In this document: in pieces, positions 17,635-25,967 of the stretch
Position numbering within the stretch: position 1 is the stretch's first letter
Layout: each line of letters opens with the position of its first letter
Origin: Spirochaetaceae bacterium
GTDB lineage: Bacteria; Spirochaetota; Spirochaetia; Treponematales; Breznakiellaceae
Reading direction: 5' to 3'
NCBI GenBank assembly: GCA_031276945.1
Contig: JAISMB010000065.1
Coordinates: 1-44,365, forward strand
DNA: 44,365 nucleotides
The notes under the pieces: model-generated
What the model was told of the DNA's origin: nothing
The model's database searches: none
Seen by the model: the letters and a program-made list of their open reading frames with translations, nothing else
Position numbers and translations under genes: made by a program

Positions 17635-17689
17635 TGATAAATCTCTGACAGAATTGTTTTCTGTCCGTGGTTTATCAGGCTTTTTTATT
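17630..17689 (+). terminator. intrinsic terminator / attenuator before the capsid operon
   Basis: AAGCCTGATAAA (17630-17641) pairs perfectly with TTTATCAGGCTT (17671-17682), enclosing an inner hairpin GACAGAA/TTCTGTC. A T-rich tail (17681-17689) follows. It lies after the 17341 gene and 30 bases before the next start codon, so it either ends the upstream operon or attenuates the downstream one. Confidence 0.8.
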
Positions 17690-17717
17690 TTCAGACAAGC
17701 AAGCCTAGGTGGAGAAC

Positions 17718-18944
17718 ATGGGAGAGCAAAAGACAGTAAAACGGTGGGATTCTCTTGAACCAGCACGATGGATGACCACTCCTTTTATCCGCACTACCGA
17801 TGGATTCTTGCAAGGAAGGGCTATAGTTACCAGTGTAGGTGTATTCACCTATAGGCATGAAGATGGCTCAATTACACAGGAACTGCGACTCCCGGAGGAA
17901 GTATTTGCCACCGATAGCCTGAACTCAATGAAGCTCAAGCCAGTTACGAATGACCATCCCACCGAAAAAGTAACTCCTGATAACACCCATGAATTATCCG
18001 TTGGAAGCCTCGGCAGCAATCTGTCCAGTACTACTCAAGAACGGACATGGGACGGCTATACCCCTTTTGACAAACTGACTGATGGTCTCCATGTCGCTAT
18101 CGATATGACCATTACCCGCGCCGATGCCATAGACGATGTAGTAAACGGTAAGCGGGCATTGAGTATGGGGTATGAGTGCGACCTTGAAAAAGCAGAAGAA
18201 GGGGCAGTCTGGTGCGGTATGGCATACGACCATATCCAGCGGAATATTCGTTACAACCATTGCGCCATAGTAGATAAAGCCCGCGCAGGGAACGCGGCTC
18301 AAATTCATTTGGACAGCGAGGATGCTGTTCTCGAACACACTATTTCTACGTCTAAGGAGGACAATAAAATGGGAATGAAGACCATAAAAATTGACGGTGT
18401 AGATTTTCAAGGAGATGAAACCTTGGTAGTAAAATACACCGAGCAGGTTAAACGTGCCGATGCCGCGGAAAAGGCATTGGAAAAAGCTGCTACCGAGCAT
18501 AAGGGGGCGTTATCAAAACTGGAAGCGGAACGCGATACCGCAAAAGACCGTGCCGACAAAGCCGAAGAGGAGTTGAAAAAGTCCAAGGCGGATGTCACCA
18601 ACAGCAAGCGGCTGGACGAACTGGTTGCGGCAAAGCTGGCTCTTTTGGATGTTGCCGACCGCGCCGGGGTGGAGATCAAGGCCGATATGTCCGACGAGGA
18701 TATTAAGAAAGGTGTTATTACTGCGGTATTCCCCAAGGCAAAACTCGACGGTAAGGATGAGACCTATATTTCCGCACGGTTCGATTCTGCGGTGGAAACA
18801 GTAGAAAGTCGCGCCGATGGAGAAAGCCGCATTGTAGCAGGGGAACACCACCAGCCAGAAACCCGTACCGATTCCGTTACGGCCCGCAAGCGCATGATAG
18901 AACTGAATCGCCGTCTGAGTACCGGTGAAAAAGTGGAGGCATAA
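17718..18944 (+). CDS. DUF2213 prohead protease/scaffold protein
   Basis: 408 residues from ATG 17718 after AGGTGGAG; the GTG at 17709 is possible. The N-terminal half (about 1-200: GFLQGRAIVTSVGVFTYRHEDG, LKPVTNDHPTEKVTPDN, ALSMGYECDLEK, YDHIQRNIRYNHCAIVDKARAG) matches the DUF2213 family of phage prohead proteases, with its conserved NDHP and NH..IV motifs. The C-terminal half is a coiled-coil scaffold (YTEQVKRADAAEKALEKAATE...). It stands just before the cement and major capsid genes. A second start inside the gene would give the scaffold alone (next entry). Confidence 0.85.
   Translation: MGEQKTVKRWDSLEPARWMTTPFIRTTDGFLQGRAIVTSVGVFTYRHEDGSITQELRLPEEVFATDSLNSMKLKPVTNDHPTEKVTPDNTHELSVGSLGSNLSSTTQERTWDGYTPFDKLTDGLHVAIDMTITRADAIDDVVNGKRALSMGYECDLEKAEEGAVWCGMAYDHIQRNIRYNHCAIVDKARAGNAAQIHLDSEDAVLEHTISTSKEDNKMGMKTIKIDGVDFQGDETLVVKYTEQVKRADAAEKALEKAATEHKGALSKLEAERDTAKDRADKAEEELKKSKADVTNSKRLDELVAAKLALLDVADRAGVEIKADMSDEDIKKGVITAVFPKAKLDGKDETYISARFDSAVETVESRADGESRIVAGEHHQPETRTDSVTARKRMIELNRRLSTGEKVEA
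18369..18944 (+). CDS. nested scaffolding protein from internal start
   Basis: A strong site TAAGGAGG (18353-18360) lies 8 bases before an in-frame ATG (18369) inside the protease gene, exactly between its protease and coiled-coil halves. Translation would give a 191-residue coiled-coil protein (MGMKTIKIDGVDFQGDET...). Nested protease/scaffold pairs are known, as in lambda C/Nu3. The ribosome site is seen; the expression is inferred. Confidence 0.55.
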   Translation: MGMKTIKIDGVDFQGDETLVVKYTEQVKRADAAEKALEKAATEHKGALSKLEAERDTAKDRADKAEEELKKSKADVTNSKRLDELVAAKLALLDVADRAGVEIKADMSDEDIKKGVITAVFPKAKLDGKDETYISARFDSAVETVESRADGESRIVAGEHHQPETRTDSVTARKRMIELNRRLSTGEKVEA

Positions 18945-18946
18945 AT

Positions 18947-19684
18947 ATGGAACTTTACGGAGAGCCAAAACGAGCTATTGCCGGCATGAAATACGGCTTA
19001 AAAGATAACACCGAAACCTTTATCGCAGGAGAAAAGATATATCCCGGCGATCCCTGTTTTGGGATGGTTGGAGATGAACACACCATTTACGGGGCGTATA
19101 TCAATGCGGTTACCCTGACAGCCTCCGTTGATCTGGTAACGGGGAATGAAATTGCGGTTACTATAAACGGCATTGTGCTTGCTCCGGTAGAGTTTGTTAC
19201 TTCATCCGTTACTACCCTTGAGGCTCTTGTCCAGGCGATAAATCTTAATGCTGACATAGGGAATCTAGGTATTGAGGCATTCATCGTTGAAGGTGCAAAT
19301 GCGCTCACCCTCGAAGGACCCGGCATTACCATTACGGCTAGTGCCGTTGTTACAGGCGGTGCTTCTCAAGCAACCTTTGTCTCGGCAGCCACTACGAATA
19401 TGAAGTTTGTTGGCGTTGCCCGCCATACGGAATTGTGTTTCAAAGAAGGAACAGGTTTCTATCCACCGAAGACTACGGTAAATGTCCAGACCGAGCATGA
19501 GATTTATGTTCCGGTTGCAGATGGGTCTTCTCCGGCAGATAAGAAGCCGGCTTTCATTATCCTCTCTGGGGATGATGTCGGAAAGTTTACGGATGAAGAA
19601 GACGGTACTTATGAAAGCGGTGCGCTATTTCGGAGTGCCGCACAAGACGGACTTGCGCGGGTTGAACTGCGCGGCATGAAATAA
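18947..19684 (+). CDS. capsid cement/stabilising protein (gp24-like)
   Basis: 245 residues. It opens MELYGEPKRAIAGMKYGL, followed by a section rich in T, V and A (about 45-150) and FVGVARHTELCFKEG, then 'NVQTEHEIYVPVAD'. This composition and position, immediately before a DUF2184 capsid gene, fit structural cement proteins of myoviruses. The middle section could be an inserted Ig-like or bacteriocin-like beta domain. It shares no motif with enzymes. Confidence 0.6.
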   Translation: MELYGEPKRAIAGMKYGLKDNTETFIAGEKIYPGDPCFGMVGDEHTIYGAYINAVTLTASVDLVTGNEIAVTINGIVLAPVEFVTSSVTTLEALVQAINLNADIGNLGIEAFIVEGANALTLEGPGITITASAVVTGGASQATFVSAATTNMKFVGVARHTELCFKEGTGFYPPKTTVNVQTEHEIYVPVADGSSPADKKPAFIILSGDDVGKFTDEEDGTYESGALFRSAAQDGLARVELRGMK

Positions 19685-19694
19685 GGAGTAAATT

Positions 19695-20621
19695 ATGGCA
19701 GATAGCGCTTCAAGACGGCTTGACCGTGCGGAATCCGCTTTTTTCGCTCGTGAAAACGAGTTTATCAAAACTAAAACCTATGATGCAAAACCTCCTGCCT
19801 TAAAAGGGTTGACTTTAGTTCCCATTGCAGGTGATGTGCCTGAAGGTGTCAGTGAAATCACCTATCGCCGCTTTAATGAAGCAGGTGAGGCAAAACTCAT
19901 TGCAGACTATGCAAAAGACTTCCCCAGAGTGGATGTATTCGGTGAAGAATACACTGTTAAGGTGAAAGACTTTGGGGATAGTTATGGGTATTCTATCAGG
20001 GAAATCCGAGAATCCGTGCGAGCCGGTAAACGGCTTGACCAGCGCCGCGCTCTGGCTGCACGGCGGGCGCATGAACGGAATATGAACAAGATTACGCTTC
20101 TCTCCGATCCAGTAGGTGATACCTTCGGTGTGCTTGATTTTCCCGGTATTACCGAAGCAACGCTGCCTGCTGATGGGACAGGCGGTTCAAAGTCGTGGGT
20201 TAATAAGGATGTGGATAAGATCCTTCGCGACATCAATGTCATGCTTGATGCGGTCATCCAGCCGACAAACGGCATTGAAGTACCGGATACTCTGCTACTG
20301 CCCTTGAGTGCGTTCACTTTGCTTACCAACACACGCCTCGGAGACAATACGATCTCGCTTATGAAGTATATCCGTGATAACTTCCCGCAAATAACCAGAA
20401 TTGACTGGCTCAATGAGCTTAAAGGACTGGGTGCAGGCGGCACAAATCGTATCTTTGTTGGTAAGTTCGATAGCGATCATCTTGAGAATCAGATTGTCAA
20501 TCAGTTTGAGCAGCTTGAGGTTGAACATGAGGGGGGTGAATACACCATCCCCTGTATCAGCAGTACTGCTGGGGTAATCATATATTACCCGATGGCGTTT
20601 GCTTTTGCGGACGGCGTGTAA
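19695..20621 (+). CDS. major capsid protein (DUF2184)
   Basis: 308 residues. ITYRRFNEAGEAKLIADYAKDFPRVDVFGEEYTVKVKDFGDSYGYSIREIRESVRAGKRLDQRRALAARRAHE is the DUF2184 signature, and the C-terminus (TIPCISSTAGVIIYYPMAFAFADGV) matches its last strand. This is the HK97-fold capsid family that travels with DUF2213 and DUF1073 proteins. TAAGGAG (19683-19689) precedes the ATG. Confidence 0.88.
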   Translation: MADSASRRLDRAESAFFARENEFIKTKTYDAKPPALKGLTLVPIAGDVPEGVSEITYRRFNEAGEAKLIADYAKDFPRVDVFGEEYTVKVKDFGDSYGYSIREIRESVRAGKRLDQRRALAARRAHERNMNKITLLSDPVGDTFGVLDFPGITEATLPADGTGGSKSWVNKDVDKILRDINVMLDAVIQPTNGIEVPDTLLLPLSAFTLLTNTRLGDNTISLMKYIRDNFPQITRIDWLNELKGLGAGGTNRIFVGKFDSDHLENQIVNQFEQLEVEHEGGEYTIPCISSTAGVIIYYPMAFAFADGV

Positions 20622-20634
20622 GGAGGAAGCACAG

Positions 20635-21261
20635 ATGTTCATTAGATATAACCCGAAAGAAAAGCATCTTAAATGTATACCGCTCATAGTCGATCCGAAA
20701 AGTGAAAACCCACTGCCGTTTACTAGCGACGCGCTGATACTACGTTTGGGAATTAACGAGATTTCCGAAGCAGAATGGGAAGCCATAAAACCGCATATCA
20801 AAGCAGAATTACAAAGCGGTGAAATTACGGCGTTTGCAGTTCCGGTAACATCGGAAAAAGGAACCGTAAAAGCAAAAACACTGAAAGATGTACCTGCCTC
20901 GGTTGCCAAGAAAATTATTGCAGGATGCGAGAATCCTACTGTTCTGGAACGGTGGTTTAGAGAATACCTTCCTGATGAGATTATGCTTATGGTTGCTAAA
21001 CGGCTCCGTGAGTTAAAGATTGATCCCGATGAATTCGGCTCTGAAATAGCTGGTAAAGAAGATACTCTCAATGCGGACATTATCTCCGAATTCAGCACTG
21101 AGCCAGAATCGGAAAATGCACTTGAAATCTCGGAAGAAGAGGATACCAGCAAGGACAGATGGCGTGGCAAAAAAGGTGCGAAAGCAAAGAAAAAACAGAT
21201 TCCTCTCGATCCTGAACCTAAAAGTGATGAGGTCGAGGATGAATTTGAAGGCTCTATATAG
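20635..21261 (+). CDS. hypothetical head protein, 208 aa
   Basis: ATG at 20635 follows AGGAGGAAG (20621-20629). The first 90 residues mix strands and a helix (LGINEISEAEWEAIKPHIKAEL), then a basic segment and a long low-complexity, alternately acidic and basic tail (SEEEDTSKDRWRGKKGAKAKKK). It lies between the major capsid and the head-tail connector, a place where small head-completion proteins are common. Not recognised. Confidence 0.5.
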   Translation: MFIRYNPKEKHLKCIPLIVDPKSENPLPFTSDALILRLGINEISEAEWEAIKPHIKAELQSGEITAFAVPVTSEKGTVKAKTLKDVPASVAKKIIAGCENPTVLERWFREYLPDEIMLMVAKRLRELKIDPDEFGSEIAGKEDTLNADIISEFSTEPESENALEISEEEDTSKDRWRGKKGAKAKKKQIPLDPEPKSDEVEDEFEGSI

Positions 21262-21274
21262 TAAGGAATAAAAT

Positions 21275-21673
21275 ATGTCCTCTGACCCTCGCCAGATAAT
21301 TGCGATCATTTGCCCGGAACTTTCGGCTAGTCCATCTCTTTCAGTAATTCTTACGATGGCGAGTGAGGTTACTGATAAATGCTTTTTTGGAAAGATGTAT
21401 TCGTATGCTATAGCATACAGAGCTTGCCACATTTTCATGGTATCTGGCGGTGCAGATAATAGCGGAATTGGTGCAGCAGCCGGCTTGGGACAGATCACTG
21501 GCATGAGTGAAGGTGGTTTATCGGTGAGTTTTGCGGTCGGCAGTGTCTCGGCAGATTATGGAGGACTTGAGACTACAAAGTTTGGGAAGATGCTACTGGG
21601 TTTAATTAAATCACGCCCTACGATGGGTGTAAATATGGCTGGACTTAATTGTCAGCCACATGGAGGTTGCTAA
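21275..21673 (+). CDS. head-tail connector/adaptor (DUF4054)
   Basis: 132 residues, with 'CPELSASPSLSVILTMASEVT', 'AIAYRACHIFMV' and GEGGLSVSFAVGSV-like (SEGGLSVSFAVGS), then YGGLETTKFGKMLLGLIKSRPTMGVNM. These are the DUF4054 features of the Gp6-type adaptor that binds the portal. AAGGAAT (21263-21269) precedes the ATG. Confidence 0.75.
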   Translation: MSSDPRQIIAIICPELSASPSLSVILTMASEVTDKCFFGKMYSYAIAYRACHIFMVSGGADNSGIGAAAGLGQITGMSEGGLSVSFAVGSVSADYGGLETTKFGKMLLGLIKSRPTMGVNMAGLNCQPHGGC

Positions 21674-21675
21674 AT

Positions 21676-21927
21676 ATGGCAGTAAAGCAGTATAAGTATA
21701 CGGCTAAAATCAAACAGCCGCAGATAATTGCCGGTGTTAGGATTGATCCCAAAGGCGGGACGTTTAACGAAAAGCAGGTATGGGCAATTAAACATGATGT
21801 ATACGGCAGGGAACTGGTGGAGAAAGGGTTTTTGATCTTTGATGAAAAAGCGGAAACACAGCCAGTAAAGGCAGCCGCTCGGCAGTCGGCGCAGAGCAGC
21901 GCTGAGGCAGACATACAGAAGAAGTAA
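21676..21927 (+). CDS. hypothetical virion protein, 83 aa
   Basis: Starts at ATG 21676 after GGAGG (21661-21665); the frame's earlier ATG at 21649 is inside the previous gene. The sequence (MAVKQYKYTAKIKQPQIIAG...WAIKHDVYGRELVEKG) is a small beta-rich domain with a Lys/Ala/Gln tail. It resembles small connector proteins by position only. Confidence 0.5.
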   Translation: MAVKQYKYTAKIKQPQIIAGVRIDPKGGTFNEKQVWAIKHDVYGRELVEKGFLIFDEKAETQPVKAAARQSAQSSAEADIQKK

Positions 21928-22445
21928 TGGCAAAGGGCAGTACTGATACAGATATGGGCTTAAAGGCTATTTTCAAAGAGATGGGAAAACTGAAATCCCT
22001 GTGCGTCAAAGTCGGTGTTACCGAAGACGTTGGTTCACAGACTACTGACAGCGGCGCCACTCTTGCTCAGATTGCCGCATGGAATGAACTGGGTGTTCTG
22101 GGACCGCCTTTCAGTCAACACGGAAGCGGTAAGTGGTTTATTCCTCCGCGCCCCTTTATTCGTGGTTTTGCTGATGGGAAGCACGAGCTAACCGCACAGA
22201 CGATGGAGAAGTTGAGTGGACAGGTTTCAGGAGGTAAGATCACAGCGGAAACCGCACTAAGGCAGCTTGGACAATACGGACAGGACGGAGTTAAATCGTA
22301 TATCAGAGATGGCACTTTTACGCAGAATGCGGATTCTACGATTGCCAAGAAAGGAAGCAGCCATCCTTTGATTGATACTGGCACCCTGCGGAACTCCGTC
22401 CGGTATCAGGTAATCGAAAAACCTGTTGATAAGGTGAAAAAATAA
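21927..22445 (+). CDS. HK97 gp10-like head-tail / tail completion protein
   Basis: 172 residues. 'CVKVGVTEDVG...GATLAQIAAWNELG', WFIPPRPFIRGFADGKHEL and SSHPLIDTGTLRNSVRYQVIEK are typical of phage minor tail or HK97 gp10-type proteins: the 'IPPRPFIR' loop and the 'LIDTGtLR.Si.y' C-terminus are both present. Overlaps its neighbours on both sides (ATGG and TAATG). Confidence 0.75.
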   Translation: MAKGSTDTDMGLKAIFKEMGKLKSLCVKVGVTEDVGSQTTDSGATLAQIAAWNELGVLGPPFSQHGSGKWFIPPRPFIRGFADGKHELTAQTMEKLSGQVSGGKITAETALRQLGQYGQDGVKSYIRDGTFTQNADSTIAKKGSSHPLIDTGTLRNSVRYQVIEKPVDKVKK

Positions 22446-22801
22446 TGAGCCTCTTTAAGAGCATGAGCCTTATCAGGCGCAGAAAGACCGGTGGCGGTTA
22501 CGTCCGGGGACAGTGGATACCTGGAGAACTCGGAGACACGGAGTTCAAAGGTACATGGCAACCTGCCAGTGGTAAAACGCTAGAACTACTGCCGGAAGGG
22601 AAGCGCAGCCGCGAGGTGTTCAAATGCTTTGCGCCGCTTGATTTGGATTTTACTTCCGCGGATGCCCACGGAGAAACGGAAGCGGATTCGGTTATCTGGC
22701 AAGGCAAGGAATACGAGGTTACCACGGCGGCTTTGTGGAATAACGGTCTTATGACGCATTGGGAATTGCTTTGTACAAGACCGAAGGAAGGAGCGCAATG
22801 A
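22445..22801 (+). CDS. head-tail joining protein, 118 aa
   Basis: A small beta-rich protein: GGGYVRGQWIPGELGDTEFKGTWQPASGKTLELLPEGKRS and VIWQGKEYEVTTAALWNNGLMTHWELLCTRP. The order 'g.w.pG....eitgtwQP..g..l..lpeg.rs' is that of phage neck/stopper proteins, where a central 'gk.YeV' strand follows. ATGA overlap with the next gene. Confidence 0.6.
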   Translation: MSLFKSMSLIRRRKTGGGYVRGQWIPGELGDTEFKGTWQPASGKTLELLPEGKRSREVFKCFAPLDLDFTSADAHGETEADSVIWQGKEYEVTTAALWNNGLMTHWELLCTRPKEGAQ

Positions 22802-23307
22802 TAACAGAGCGGCAATACATAAAGGACAATCTGTATAATTTCTTTATCGAGCTTTTAACAGCTCAGGGTATTACCGATATTCCGCTCATTTATGATAACG
22901 AGAACGGTCCAAGACCGAAATCACCGTTTTTGATGGTTGAGTTTCGCTCAACCGTAAATCCCGGAATGCCTACTTACAGTAAAGTGAGTTTGGCAGACGG
23001 AACGAAAGTTCAGCACATCATCCAGCATACACGGCGCAATATGACTCTGTACGGCTTCGGTGAACGCGCTCTTGATGTTTTGGAGATAATAAAGAGTCAA
23101 CTCAACGCGGACATCTGGGTTGATAAACTGCGAAAGCTGAATATGGTCATTCCGCAAACGATGGAGACCTTAGAGAGTCCGCAGAGTTTCGAGACTACGC
23201 AGGAAAACGGCGCAAGTTTTGATTTTGATTTGACGTATCTGCGGGTTATCGAGACCAACCCCGGCTATATAGAAACAGTAGAACTCAATCAGAGCTTTAC
23301 TCAGTAG
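22798..23307 (+). CDS. neck terminator protein (LIC_12616-like)
   Basis: 169 residues from ATG 22798 (ATGA overlap) after AAGGAG. 'IPLIYDNENGPRPKSPFLMVEFRSTVNPGMPTYSKV' and 'RRNMTLYGFGERALDVLEIIKSQL' resemble the phage neck terminator gp12-like / LIC_12616 family. It sits exactly between head completion and tail sheath, as expected for the protein that caps the tail tube to the neck. Confidence 0.7.
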   Translation: MITERQYIKDNLYNFFIELLTAQGITDIPLIYDNENGPRPKSPFLMVEFRSTVNPGMPTYSKVSLADGTKVQHIIQHTRRNMTLYGFGERALDVLEIIKSQLNADIWVDKLRKLNMVIPQTMETLESPQSFETTQENGASFDFDLTYLRVIETNPGYIETVELNQSFTQ

Positions 23308-23327
23308 AGATAATTGTAGGAGGAAAA

Positions 23328-24746
23328 ATGGCTGACCAGTTAGATAATATCGTAAAAATTACCATTACCCGTAACACGAGTGTACCGGCAATGGCTTCCT
23401 TTAGTGAGCATATTGTCGTGAGCGAGTTTTCACCAGTAGGCATTACTCCAATTTTTGACCCCAAACATCGGGTGCGTGTTTTTGGCAGTTTGGATGAAAT
23501 TGTAGAGGCAGGTTTCTCCTCAGACGGCTATGTTTATCGGGCAGCAAGTAAACAATTTTCACAAAGTCCGCATATTGGGAAGTTGTATGTAGGGTGGAAA
23601 ATACCAGGCGGTGTCCATAGAGCGTATGCACTAGCAAACAAGCCGTTTCAACCGGGTAATATTCTACACTGGACTGTAGGTACTGTGCCTATGCCTGATA
23701 TAAGTTTTGACGAAGAAGGCAGTAGCATTAAAATGCTTGACACTATTATCAAGTATTTTAATGCAGAGTTTGGACATCAAAGCATGATGTATAAAGTAAA
23801 CTCACTACAATTAGCAGTGTACGGAGCATGGGAAATTTCCACAATGGAAATCACGGGTGGCAGCGACCATCCAGATATTATCTGGAATAACGATGCTGGG
23901 CAAATAGCCGCGGCAGACGGTAGTAATTGTGTTATAGCGCAAGACGTTAATTGGACGGCTGCTTTATCAGCATGTAAACAAGAAAACAACGAATGGTACG
24001 GCGTATCGACAAGCGCACGAACTATGGAACATCAACAAGAGGTCGCACAATGGGTGCAGGCAAATAAAAAACTGTGCATTATTACCACCGGAGACCCAAC
24101 GGTAACGGATGAAGAGACTGGCGACATAGGCGCATGGGCAAAGGCAAATAATCTTGACCGTGTAGCAGTCCTGTTCCACCCTGACGCAAAGCTTGAGGAT
24201 GACCTTGCTGACGTTTTATCACCGAATGACCCGGTACCGGAGACTGCGTGTTTTGGAAAAATGCTTACAAAACATCCTGGCAGTGCTACATGGAAGTTTA
24301 AGTCTTTACAAAGCGTCCCTGCATACGACCTTGAGCAATGGCAAGTCAACACGATTGAAGCAAAGAATGCCAACTGGTATATGAATATTTCCGGTATACC
24401 TATGATTAGCGATGGTAGAGTAGCTAATGGTGAGTACATAGACGTTATACAGGGCATAGACTGGTTAGAATCTCGAGTACAAAACCTCGTATTCACTCCT
24501 TTGGTTCAGCAGGACAAAATACCGTTTACCGATGAGGGTATCCAAACACTTGTGGGTGGGTTGAGAGCGGCGTTGCAGGAAGGGGTGATGCACGGAATTT
24601 TAAGTGAGTTTTCGGTGGAGTATCCTACAGCTATAAATGTCAGTGTAACTGATAAGGCTAAGAGGATATTACCGGATTTGAAATTTGAAGGCAGGCTTGA
24701 AGGAGCTGTCCATCGAACTATTATACAAGGCACTATAGTGCTATAA
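23328..24746 (+). CDS. contractile tail sheath (DUF3383)
   Basis: 472 residues. The start ITITRNTSVPAMASFSEHIVVSEFS and later 'VTDEETGDIGAWAKANNLDRVAVLFHP' and 'EAKNANWYMNISGIPMISDGRVANGEYIDVIQGIDWLESRVQNLVFTPLVQQDKIPFTDEGI' match DUF3383 sheath proteins. The C-terminus (IQGTIVL) fits its last strand. AGGAGG (23320-23325) precedes the ATG closely. Confidence 0.88.
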   Translation: MADQLDNIVKITITRNTSVPAMASFSEHIVVSEFSPVGITPIFDPKHRVRVFGSLDEIVEAGFSSDGYVYRAASKQFSQSPHIGKLYVGWKIPGGVHRAYALANKPFQPGNILHWTVGTVPMPDISFDEEGSSIKMLDTIIKYFNAEFGHQSMMYKVNSLQLAVYGAWEISTMEITGGSDHPDIIWNNDAGQIAAADGSNCVIAQDVNWTAALSACKQENNEWYGVSTSARTMEHQQEVAQWVQANKKLCIITTGDPTVTDEETGDIGAWAKANNLDRVAVLFHPDAKLEDDLADVLSPNDPVPETACFGKMLTKHPGSATWKFKSLQSVPAYDLEQWQVNTIEAKNANWYMNISGIPMISDGRVANGEYIDVIQGIDWLESRVQNLVFTPLVQQDKIPFTDEGIQTLVGGLRAALQEGVMHGILSEFSVEYPTAINVSVTDKAKRILPDLKFEGRLEGAVHRTIIQGTIVL

Positions 24747-24757
24747 GGGGGTAAATT

Positions 24758-25201
24758 ATGCCAGCAAATCCACTAGTTACTACATATGACCCTAAAAAGG
24801 TTGTTATTACATTTGGAGGCACGCCCATAAGCGGGTATGCAGATGGGACGTTTGTAGACGTTTCTCCGAGCAGTGATTTCTTCAGTAAGAAGGTTGGAGC
24901 GGACGGCGAGGTGGCACGGGCTATGAATAATGATAATACTCATAGGGTACAAATCACATTACAGCAGTCCAGCTTATCTAATGCGGTCCTCGGGGCATTA
25001 AAAGCAGCAGACAAGGCAACTGGTTTAGGTATGGCGCCACTGACGATTACCGACCTCAATGGGACGACTTTGTTTAGCTGGCCGCAGGCATGGATAGTAG
25101 CAGACCCTGCATGGGGTTATGCAAAAGAAAATACTGATCGTGTCTGGGCGTTTGATACTGGACAGGCAGCAGTGATTACTGAAGGGGGTACTATCCTTTA
25201 A
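24758..25201 (+). CDS. tail tube protein (DUF3277)
   Basis: 147 residues. 'TYDPKKVVITFGGTPISGYADGTFVDVSPSSDFFSKKVGADGEVARAMNNDNTHRVQITLQQSS' is the DUF3277 tube fold. It is the partner of the sheath in contractile tails and lies 11 bases downstream of it. Confidence 0.85.
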   Translation: MPANPLVTTYDPKKVVITFGGTPISGYADGTFVDVSPSSDFFSKKVGADGEVARAMNNDNTHRVQITLQQSSLSNAVLGALKAADKATGLGMAPLTITDLNGTTLFSWPQAWIVADPAWGYAKENTDRVWAFDTGQAAVITEGGTIL

Positions 25202-25218
25202 TCAGGGAGAGATGAAGT

Positions 25219-25743
25219 ATGCGTGAAGCAAGAAAAAAAGAAATAAACGGCATTGCTTTTCAGGTAAGTCCGTTTATGGTAGTTGAGGCATTGCGGTTAA
25301 AATTCTACCTCGCAGGTATACTCGGGCCAGGAATGTTAGAGTTAATAAGCGGGTATAATGTTTCTAACACAAAGAAAATAGAGGACTTAGATTTAAGCAG
25401 TATAAATCTAGCGGGAGCGCTTGAAAAACTGTTAAGCAATCTGGACGAGAATACCTTTATTGCCCTTATTAAACGGTTATTTCAAAATGTGGTAGCGACT
25501 TGGACTGCAAACGGTAAAAGCCACGCAATGGCACTTAACAGCGACTTTGAAGTGGCAATGAACCTTGTTTTTGACGGTAAGATATTCACTATCTACCCGC
25601 TTATAGCATTTATATTAGAGGTGAATTATCCTGATTTTTTCGAAGTAGTGGTGAGGGGTATTGGAAAGAAAATAAGAACAATCACCTCATCGCTAGTGGA
25701 CGAGCCGATATTGAAAAGCGAGTCAGAACCCTTGGAGACATAG
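25219..25743 (+). CDS. tail assembly chaperone, short form
   Basis: 174 residues: helical, with FQVSPFMVVEALRLKFYLAGILGP, 'NLDENTFIALIKRLFQNVVA' and a C-terminal section FILEVNYPDFFEVVVRGIG. The 'leVNypDFFe' ending is common to myovirus tail assembly proteins ahead of the tape measure gene. A heptamer T TTT TTC (25635-25641) near the end could move ribosomes into the -1 frame (next entry), the usual design for chaperone pairs such as lambda G/GT. Confidence 0.75.
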   Translation: MREARKKEINGIAFQVSPFMVVEALRLKFYLAGILGPGMLELISGYNVSNTKKIEDLDLSSINLAGALEKLLSNLDENTFIALIKRLFQNVVATWTANGKSHAMALNSDFEVAMNLVFDGKIFTIYPLIAFILEVNYPDFFEVVVRGIGKKIRTITSSLVDEPILKSESEPLET

Positions 25744-25961
25744 GAAGTTTAGACCCTGACATAGAACAGTTATATCCGCTATGGCGCTTGTGGCACGATA
25801 AAGGCGTACCATTACAAGAACTAAAAGAGCAATGGACGTATGAGGAGGTCATGCAAGCCTGCGCCGTATTGGATATGTATAACAGTATAGAAATAGCACA
25901 AAGCGCATTACAAAAATCTGAATACGAAGCAATAGAGCGTAAATCTCAACAAAGGAGGTAG
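25219..25961 (+). CDS. tail assembly chaperone, -1 frameshift product
   Basis: The frame that opens after a TGA near 25632 stays open to TAG at 25959-25961, covering the 220 bases between the short form and the tape measure. Its translation reads well: LIASGRADIEKRVRTLGDIGSLDPDIEQLYPLW..., and ends YEAIERKSQQRR. There is no good start for it as a separate gene. A -1 slip at T TTT TTC would fuse it to the short form (about 247 residues). AGGAGGT just before its stop is the tape measure's ribosome site. Confidence 0.6.
25635..25641 (+). promoter_or_regulatory. candidate -1 ribosomal frameshift heptamer
   Basis: T TTT TTC in the X XXY YYZ arrangement, with the zero-frame codons TTT TTC (residues FF in PDFFEV). 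It follows the TGA that closes the -1 frame by zero bases, so slipping is allowed only at or after this place. No pseudoknot was worked out downstream. Confidence 0.5.
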
Positions 25962-25967
25962 CTATCT

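Noticed and set aside
20295-21170. 291-codon minus-strand frame over the capsid 3' end
   Set aside because: Unlike the intein antisense gene, it has no ribosome site and only Ser-rich shadow composition; the sense genes are well supported.
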